The notes under the pieces: generated by a model
Databases searched by the model: none
Seen by the model: the letters and a program-made list of their open reading frames with translations, nothing else
Told to the model about the DNA's origin: nothing
Assembly (NCBI GenBank): GCA_001805205.1
Contig: MHER01000200.1
Location: 1 to 10,933, forward strand
Source of the DNA: Nitrospirae bacterium RIFCSPLOW2_12_42_9
GTDB taxonomy: Bacteria; Nitrospirota; 9FT-COMBO-42-15; HDB-SIOI813
Direction of reading: 5' to 3'
Length of the DNA stretch: 10,933 bases
Program-made: the position numbers and the translations under genes
Shown: positions 6,594 to 10,933 of the stretch, piece after piece
Numbering within the stretch: the first letter of the stretch is position 1
Layout: the number at the start of each line of letters is the position of its first letter

Positions 6594-7187
6594 TTAACCC
6601 CCCTTAGGGACACGCTCTTTTATTACCTCATCAATTATACCATAATTCTTTGCCTCATCACCAGACATGAAATAATCCCTTTCAGTATCCTGCCGGATCC
6701 GTTCAATAGGCTGTTCTGTATGATGAGCTAGTATCTGGTTCAGAGACTCTTTCATCCTAAGGATCTCCTTAGCATGAATCTCTATGTCAGTTGCCTGACC
6801 CTGAAAACCTCCCATAGGCTGGTGAATCATGATCCGTGCATTTGGTAGAGCAAACCTCTTCCCCTTTGCACCCGATGCAAGGAGTAAGGCCCCCATACTT
6901 GATGCCTGTCCAATACAGATCGTAGAGACATTAGGCTTTATATATTGCATTGTATCATAAATAGCAAGCCCTGATGTAACAACCCCACCCGGGGAATTTA
7001 TATATAAATAAATATCCTTGTCAGGGTCGTCTGCCTCTAAGAACAATAACTGTGCGATTATGATATTAGAAAAACTATCGTCAATTGGCGCACCTACAAA
7101 TATTATCCTGTCCTTTAGAAGACGGGAATATATATCATAAGCCCGCTCCCCTCTGCTTGTCTGCTCTATTACAATAGGTACCAGCAT
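6594..7187 (-). CDS. clpP: ATP-dependent Clp protease proteolytic subunit ClpP
   Basis: Serine protease that forms the tetradecameric chamber fed by ClpX. The catalytic triad is Ser97 (GQASSMGA), His122 (MIHQP) and Asp171 (RDYFMS), identical in position to mature E. coli ClpP. The YINSPGG oxyanion region and the QPMGG handle motif are present. I start it at ATG 7187: GAGGAG (7195-7200) is 7 bases upstream and the protein then begins [18 protein letters not shown], the usual family start, giving 197 residues. An upstream in-frame ATG (7214) would add nine residues, overlap trigger factor and lacks a comparable site. The gap from tig is 17 bases and to clpX 7 bases, so the three are almost certainly cotranscribed. 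Confidence 0.97.
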   Translation of the reverse strand: MLVPIVIEQTSRGERAYDIYSRLLKDRIIFVGAPIDDSFSNIIIAQLLFLEADDPDKDIYLYINSPGGVVTSGLAIYDTMQYIKPNVSTICIGQASSMGALLLASGAKGKRFALPNARIMIHQPMGGFQGQATDIEIHAKEILRMKESLNQILAHHTEQPIERIRQDTERDYFMSGDEAKNYGIIDEVIKERVPKGG

Positions 7188-7204
7188 ATTCCTGCTCCTC
7201 TCAT

Positions 7205-8443
7205 TTAAGTCCATTTTGCCCTGTCCATGATAAGTTTCAGCACCTTGTCTACTATAATCTTTGTCTTCAGCCCCTCTAATCCCCTGTCCATAGATTCGAG
7301 AGACCTTCTCACCACCTGCACATCCTGATTACCTCTCCGGGCCATCAACTTTATCTCCTCTTCTATTTCACCCTCTGCAGCAATTATCCCATCATTTTCT
7401 GCAATAGCAAAAAGGATCAGATCACCTTTTACCTCTTCTTCTGCAAATGGCATATATTTCTTCCTGAGGGCCTGCTCTTCTTCAGGCACAAATTCATCTT
7501 TCTTGCCCATATATGTCTTAGTTCTTGTCAAAAACCTCTTCATCTCTTTCTCTACAAGTATGGAAGGCGCTTCAACAGGATTCATCTCAATAAGCCTCTT
7601 TACAATCTCCTTTTTATAAGCCGCCTTCAGTGTCTCTTTCTTATCATCAAGGATATCTCCCCTCAACCTGTCTCTAAGCTCGGCAAGGGTATTATATCCG
7701 CCAATATCCTTTGCAAGTTCATCATTCAATTCCGGTAAATCCTTTGTCTTAACCTCCAGTATCTTTATCTTAAGAATATAATCAGGCTCCGGGAGATGCA
7801 CCTCTACCTCTTCTCCTTTTCTTGCACCGATTAACTTCTTATCAACCTCAGGTGCAACAGCCCCTGCACCAATCTGAAATAACACCCCTTCCCTTTTTAG
7901 CCCCTCAACAGGTTTCCCTTCTTTAAACCCATCATAATCAACCTGCACATAATCTCCATCTACAAGGATATGGTCATCTTCAGCAACCCCAAGCTGGGCA
8001 TTATACTCTCTAAATTCCTGTATCCTGTCATCCACATCTTTATCAGTCACCTCCACTTCTTCTTTCTTTAACTCTATCCCTTCATAATTAACCCGCTCTA
8101 TCTTTGGCTTTATCTCTACTGAAGCTGTAAATGTCAGCGGCCCACCCTTCTTTAGATCTACATTTCCGATATCCGGCAGGGTAAGAGGAGTAACTCCGCT
8201 ATCTTTAACTGCCTCAAAATAATAATCAGGGATGAGTTTCTTTAGCAGGTCAGCCTCAACATCCTTTCCGTATCTCTTTTCAATAATAGATAGCGGGGCC
8301 TTTCCAGGCCTGAAACCAGGAATCTTTGCCCTCTTTCTCAGGTTATCATAGGCATCATCAAACTCCTTTGTAACAACATCAGCGGGGACCTCTATCTTAA
8401 AAATCCTCTTTGTCTTTGAAACCTCTTCGATGTCAACTTTCAT
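7205..8443 (-). CDS. tig: Trigger factor, ribosome-associated chaperone and prolyl isomerase
   Basis: Binds ribosomal protein uL23 at the exit tunnel and shields nascent chains. The ribosome-binding signature GFRPGKAP is at residues 43-50. The FKBP-type isomerase domain runs from about 150 to 235 ([20 protein letters not shown], then [19 protein letters not shown]). The remainder is the helical C-terminal chaperone domain. The length of 412 is slightly below the about 430 of E. coli and ordinary for non-proteobacterial homologues. The ATG at 8443 has AGGGGAG (8454-8460) at 10-base spacing. It is the first protein gene of the block tig-clpP-clpX, downstream of tRNA-Leu by 72 bases; this gene order is common across bacteria. 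Confidence 0.96.
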   Translation of the reverse strand: MKVDIEEVSKTKRIFKIEVPADVVTKEFDDAYDNLRKRAKIPGFRPGKAPLSIIEKRYGKDVEADLLKKLIPDYYFEAVKDSGVTPLTLPDIGNVDLKKGGPLTFTASVEIKPKIERVNYEGIELKKEEVEVTDKDVDDRIQEFREYNAQLGVAEDDHILVDGDYVQVDYDGFKEGKPVEGLKREGVLFQIGAGAVAPEVDKKLIGARKGEEVEVHLPEPDYILKIKILEVKTKDLPELNDELAKDIGGYNTLAELRDRLRGDILDDKKETLKAAYKKEIVKRLIEMNPVEAPSILVEKEMKRFLTRTKTYMGKKDEFVPEEEQALRKKYMPFAEEEVKGDLILFAIAENDGIIAAEGEIEEEIKLMARRGNQDVQVVRRSLESMDRGLEGLKTKIIVDKVLKLIMDRAKWT

Positions 8444-8468
8444 TTAAAAAAATCTCCCCTCTCTTGTC

Positions 8469-8489
8469 ATACCGAATTTATTTCGGTAT
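8469..8489. repeat. Perfect palindrome between tRNA-Leu and tig
   Basis: ATACCGAA (8469-8476) and TTCGGTAT (8482-8489) form an 8-bp stem with a five-base loop. It lies 27 bases past the tRNA 3' end on the minus strand, so it could be a tRNA terminator or processing hairpin. No T-run directly follows; a run of seven T on the minus strand is about 17 bases further on. It could equally be a small dispersed intergenic palindrome. Confidence 0.5.
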
Positions 8490-8515
8490 CTCTACAACAT
8501 AAATCCCTCTTTTTC

Positions 8516-8598
8516 TGGTGCGAGAGGGGGGAGTTGAACCCCCATGGTTGCCCGCTGGATCCTAAGTCCAGTGCGTCTGCCAGTTCCGCCACTCTCGC
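8516..8598 (-). tRNA. tRNA-Leu (anticodon UAG), CCA encoded
   Basis: The acceptor stem is GCGAGAG/CTCTCGC, followed by A73 and an encoded CCA (8516-8518). The anticodon stem CTGGA/TCCAG encloses loop CTTAGGA, with anticodon TAG at 8562-8564, reading CUN leucine codons. A short class II variable arm with a GG-GCAA-CC hairpin and the T-arm GGGGG-TTCAACT-CCCCC complete the cloverleaf. The length is 83 including CCA. The D-arm has AACTGGCAGACGC, typical of tRNA-Leu. It lies upstream of tig on the same strand. A second copy of its first 18 bases lies upstream (8628-8646). Confidence 0.98.
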
Positions 8599-8627
8599 AT
8601 CTTGCATAGATAAACGAAATCCTGAAT

Positions 8628-8646
8628 CAGTTCCCCCACTCTCGCA
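8628..8646 (-). repeat. Partial duplicate of the tRNA-Leu 5' end
   Basis: The 19 bases at 8628-8646 equal 8581-8599 (tRNA 5' end plus one base) with one mismatch, 47 bases apart and in the same orientation. The match covers the 5' acceptor strand and the first part of the D-arm, and then stops. It is either a remnant of a tandem tRNA-Leu copy or an att-like scar of an integration or deletion event. Confidence 0.75.
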
Positions 8647-8680
8647 AATTACTTTCATTAGCTATAGTGGTTTGTCATAG

Positions 8681-8699
8681 GTCAGGCATCCTGCCTGAC
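8681..8699. repeat. Palindromic repeat, intergenic copy
   Basis: Identical over 19 bases to 2353-2371 (8-bp arms, TCC loop). Read on the minus strand, both copies are followed by TGACAA after 3 bases here and 5 bases in ubiV, so the repeat may be longer than the palindrome. This copy lies between tRNA-Leu and the permease gene, in a region of 189 bases without a protein gene. Confidence 0.8.
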
Positions 8700-8748
8700 A
8701 TCTTATATTATGTACTTGTTAAGTTATTGTTGTGTCAAGTTAATTTAC

Positions 8749-8778
8749 TTGAAAACCGAGAGAATTGTCAAGTATAAT
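8749..8778 (+). promoter_or_regulatory. Candidate sigma-70 promoter of the SLC13 permease
   Basis: TTGAAA (8749-8754), an 18-base spacer and a perfect TATAAT (8773-8778). Transcription would start near 8785, only about three bases before the favoured ATG at 8788. If right, the message is leaderless, which explains the absence of a ribosome binding site. Confidence 0.55.
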
Positions 8779-8787
8779 GCCCTCGTT

Positions 8788-10566
8788 ATGCCAGACACTA
8801 ATATCATAATAACACTGATCATTATGCTTGCAGCCATAGTGTTGTTCTCTCTCGAGGTATTTTCAGTGGACATTGTGTCCATCCTCGTAGTCCTCGCTTT
8901 GATCTTTTTCCGTATCCTCTCACCGGAAGATGCATTCCTCGGATTCAGCAACACTGCCCTTGTAATGATCGGGAGTATACTCATCATGACCACCGGTCTT
9001 GTTAAGGCAGGTGTTGCAGACAGGATAGCGCATTTAATCCTCAAAAAGGCAGGGACACATCCCCGGCGGCTGCTGTTCATGTTTCTGATCACTGTTGGCC
9101 TGATCTCGGCATTTATAAATAATGTAGCTGCTACGGCGATACTCCTTCCGGCAGCAGTAAGTATAGCAAGGATGGCACGGCTCAACCCTTCCAAGCTCCT
9201 GATGCCCCTCGCATTCGGATCTATGTTAGGAGGAATGCTCACCCTCATAGGGACATCCACGAATATCGCTGTTTCCCAGTCTTTGTCCAGATATAATATA
9301 ACCCCCTTTTCACTTTTTGAATTCACCCCCATAGGGATTCTGATCTTTGTGGCTGGAATTATATTTTTTATTACTGTCGGATGGCTGCTGCTCCCTGACA
9401 GGGAAAAAGAAACAGTTATGGAGGAGTATGGAATCAGAGAATATCTGTCAGAGTTAAAGGTGATGCCTCAATCCCCGATAGTCGGAGGTAAGATATCGCA
9501 GGATACATTTGAAGGTGCACCCGACCTGACAATTGTGGGAATATACAGGGAAAGTAAAAATATTTACATCCCCGGAGAACATTATACAATTCAGGATGGT
9601 GATTCTCTGCTTGTAATGGGGAGTGTTGATAGTCTTGCGCGGGCAGGTCAGTTAGAAGGGGTGGTGCTTAAATCCGGCCTCAAACCTTTAGATGAAGATC
9701 TGGAACCAGGAGATGTCCGTATGGTAGAGGCAGTAATTGCTGCAGACTCCATGCTCGAGTGGAAGACACTGAAAGAGTTAAACTTCAGACATACTTACGG
9801 TCTGTCAGTAATAGCCATCTACAGGCAGGGTATCTGCCTGCGAGAAAAAGTCGGGAGAATCCTCCTTCGCGTTGGAGATGTCCTCCTGATTCAGGGTGAA
9901 AAGGACCGCATAAATGCCCTGAGCGATATATTGAAATTGATTGTTATAGGTGAAGTCTCTCCGGAACAGTACCGGACAAAAAAGGCCACAATAGCCTCTG
10001 CCATCTTTCTTTCTTCAATCGTGATTGGCGCAGCCGGGCTCCTGCCTATATCTATATCCTTCCTCGCCGGCGCTGTAATGATGGTCCTCAGCAAATGCCT
10101 CTATGCAGACGAGGTATATGAAGCTATGAATATGCATCTGCTCGTACTTATTGGCGGTATGATAGCCCTTGGTATAGCAGTTGAAAGGTCCGGCACAGCA
10201 AAGTTTATTGCTGAATTCCTTATAAACAATACCTCATCTTACGGCATACATGCACTCCTCGGATCCTTTTTTATTCTTACTGTACTTCTGACTCAACCTA
10301 TGTCCAACGTAGCAGCGGCCCTTCTCATATTGCCTATTGCCATACATACGGCGCTCCAACTCGGCGTAAATCCAAAGACCTTTGCAATGACCGTAGCAAT
10401 AGCTGCATCCTGCTCCTTCATCACCCCGCTTGAGCCCTCATGTGTACTTGTCTACGGACCTGGCAGATACCGCTTCAGCGATTTCATTCGCGTTGGGCTG
10501 CCTTTGACTATAATAGCATTTATCATATCCATAATCTTTGTTCCGATATTCTGGCCGTTAAAATAG
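8788..10566 (+). CDS. SLC13/DASS-type permease with two internal TrkA-C (RCK-C) domains
   Basis: An inner-membrane secondary transporter of 592 residues (numbered from ATG 8788). The N-terminal half has INNVAATAILLP (110-121) and the ligand loop GTSTNIAVS (155-163). A soluble middle follows, with two TrkA-C domains (about 215-295 and 308-384), each with the typical PxHYTIQDGDSLLV or RILLRVGDVLLI pattern. The second transmembrane half has MSNVAAALLILP (505-516). The family moves anions such as di- or tricarboxylates or sulfate, usually with sodium; the TrkA-C pair probably senses a ligand. The expected second Asn-containing loop (as in TPIGYQTN of related proteins) reads TPLEPSCVLVYGPG (546-559), so the substrate is not predicted. 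The frame is open from ATG 8710, but those 26 extra residues are unlike the family and contain the promoter. ATG 8788 is therefore chosen despite lacking a Shine-Dalgarno site. It appears to be a single-gene unit. Confidence 0.9.
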   Translation: MPDTNIIITLIIMLAAIVLFSLEVFSVDIVSILVVLALIFFRILSPEDAFLGFSNTALVMIGSILIMTTGLVKAGVADRIAHLILKKAGTHPRRLLFMFLITVGLISAFINNVAATAILLPAAVSIARMARLNPSKLLMPLAFGSMLGGMLTLIGTSTNIAVSQSLSRYNITPFSLFEFTPIGILIFVAGIIFFITVGWLLLPDREKETVMEEYGIREYLSELKVMPQSPIVGGKISQDTFEGAPDLTIVGIYRESKNIYIPGEHYTIQDGDSLLVMGSVDSLARAGQLEGVVLKSGLKPLDEDLEPGDVRMVEAVIAADSMLEWKTLKELNFRHTYGLSVIAIYRQGICLREKVGRILLRVGDVLLIQGEKDRINALSDILKLIVIGEVSPEQYRTKKATIASAIFLSSIVIGAAGLLPISISFLAGAVMMVLSKCLYADEVYEAMNMHLLVLIGGMIALGIAVERSGTAKFIAEFLINNTSSYGIHALLGSFFILTVLLTQPMSNVAAALLILPIAIHTALQLGVNPKTFAMTVAIAASCSFITPLEPSCVLVYGPGRYRFSDFIRVGLPLTIIAFIISIIFVPIFWPLK

Positions 10567-10599
10567 ATTTTTTAGGTGTGACAGCAGAATTAATTTTTG

Positions 10600-10629
10600 T
10601 TGACACTTATTAAACGGTTATGCTAAAAG
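10600..10629 (+). promoter_or_regulatory. Weak candidate promoter in the 346-base intergenic stretch
   Basis: A perfect -35 TTGACA (10600-10605), an 18-base spacer and a poor -10 TAAAAG (10624-10629). It points toward the small frame at 10645. The rest of 10567-10912 holds only short imperfect hairpins, such as GGGGA-CAT-TTCCC near 10700, and no recognisable RNA family or terminator. Confidence 0.25.
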
Positions 10630-10644
10630 TTAGGGTAACTAACA

Positions 10645-10803
10645 ATGGTTCATATTAGTGAAGTGCTGGCGGAAGTTTTTAAAAAGATTATGCTGGTAAA
10701 TCAAGGGGGACATTTCCCGATTATGGAGCTAAGTCCCTTAATTGGACTAGGTTTTTGGGGTTCAAAAGTTTCTATCCCTACTTTATTAATAATCTGCACA
10801 TAA
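10645..10803 (+). CDS. Possible 52-residue small protein, unrecognised
   Basis: An open frame from ATG 10645 to TAA 10801-10803. The N-terminal part is helix-like and charged (MVHISEVLAEVFKKI); the rest is hydrophobic and Gly/Pro-containing, ending SIPTLLIICT. It has a possible promoter at 10600-10629 but only a weak AGGG 10 bases before the ATG. I recognise no family. The first 14 residues faintly recall the start of DUF721/DciA proteins, which could mean a decayed remnant, but the resemblance is too short to rely on. It may be chance. Confidence 0.2.
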   Translation: MVHISEVLAEVFKKIMLVNQGGHFPIMELSPLIGLGFWGSKVSIPTLLIICT

Positions 10804-10822
10804 ATCTGGTCTCTGGTATCTT

Positions 10823-10842
10823 TGGCATTTTTTTTGTATAAT
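10823..10842 (+). promoter_or_regulatory. Candidate promoter of the right-edge gene (sigma-54-like overlapping a TATAAT)
   Basis: TGGCAT (10823) and TTGTA (10834-10838) place GG and GT with exactly the 10-base gap of -24/-12 sigma-54 promoters (consensus TGGCAC-N5-TTGCA); the -12 C is a T. A perfect TATAAT (10837-10842) overlaps it, without a good -35 at 17 bases. Either reading would start the message about 65-70 bases before ATG 10913. Confidence 0.35.
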
Positions 10843-10912
10843 TATGTTTGAAAGCAATTATTATTTCCGATAAGCATTTATTCTGAGAAGTAAATAGCGG
10901 AGGAGAAGAAGG

Positions 10913-10933
10913 ATGCGTACGTTGCCGGATTTT
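10913..10933 (+). CDS. Start of an unidentified gene, cut by the window edge
   Basis: ATG 10913 follows GGAGGAG (10899-10905) at 7-base spacing, the best ribosome binding site on the plus strand of this window. Only seven codons (MRTLPDF) are inside, so no product can be named. The leader of about 70 bases and strong site contrast with the other plus-strand genes here. Confidence 0.6.

Noticed and set aside
7188..7214. Longer ClpP beginning at ATG 7214
   Set aside because: The shorter start has GAGGAG at ideal spacing and the conserved MLVP beginning; the longer one overlaps tig and has no such site.
8467..8658. 63-codon open frame on the minus strand across tRNA-Leu
   Set aside because: It is a translation of the tRNA itself (the familiar RVAELADALDLGSSG pattern) and is not a gene.
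8710..8787. 26-residue N-terminal extension of the permease
   Set aside because: No ribosome binding site, residues unlike the family, and the interval holds a good -35/-10 pair.
9820..9842. Inverted repeat CAGGCAG / CTGCCTG in the permease
   Set aside because: It lies in the conserved second TrkA-C domain, encodes ordinary YRQGICLRE residues, and does not share the 19-base palindrome; probably chance.
1..10933. CRISPR arrays, insertion sequences, rRNA, toxin-antitoxin or phage genes
   Set aside because: None seen: there are no regularly spaced repeats, no transposase motifs and no rRNA signatures. The Uma2 fragment alone does not make a defence system.

Overview
The window looks like a piece of chromosome from an AT-leaning (roughly 40-45% G+C by eye) Gram-negative respiratory bacterium. 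The evidence is an exported c-type cytochrome, a b6/subunit-IV style cytochrome b half, quinone-ring hydroxylation genes and a housekeeping tRNA-Leu-tig-clpP-clpX block. The lineage cannot be proven from the sequence. A Nitrospirota-like or related deep-branching group is my guess only.

Left edge (1-1400, plus strand): the C-terminal 140 residues of a Uma2-family (DUF820) PD-(D/E)XK nuclease, then ppsR, a pyruvate-phosphate-dikinase/PEP-synthase regulatory kinase-pyrophosphorylase. An 18-bp-arm hairpin lies between ppsR and the convergent minus-strand genes.

Centre (1413-8598, minus strand, read right to left): tRNA-Leu(UAG), trigger factor, ClpP and ClpX. After a short gap with a tandem 15-bp repeat come a protein joining a CBS pair to the Qo-side half of cytochrome b, a membrane-anchored monohaem cytochrome c, and ubiU, ubiV and ubiT. 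The last three correspond to the O2-independent quinone hydroxylation system; the four Fe-S cysteines of both UbiU and UbiV are present with E. coli-like spacing. The five genes from the CBS-cytochrome b to ubiT are packed like one operon (4-bp overlaps, 16-bp gap, one 107-bp overlap). This ties a nucleotide-sensing quinol-oxidising membrane module to making quinone without oxygen.

Right part (8600-10933, plus strand): a partial copy of the tRNA-Leu 5' end, a palindromic repeat identical to one inside ubiV, a large SLC13/DASS-type permease with two cytoplasmic TrkA-C domains, a mostly empty 346-base intergenic stretch, and the first seven codons of another gene with a very strong ribosome binding site.

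The points most worth a second look are the CBS-cytochrome b fusion; the cytochrome c gene, whose signal peptide lies upstream of its only ATG with no ATG, GTG or TTG start available; the in-frame palindromic insertion in ubiV; the altered second ligand loop of the permease; and two plus-strand genes that look leaderless.
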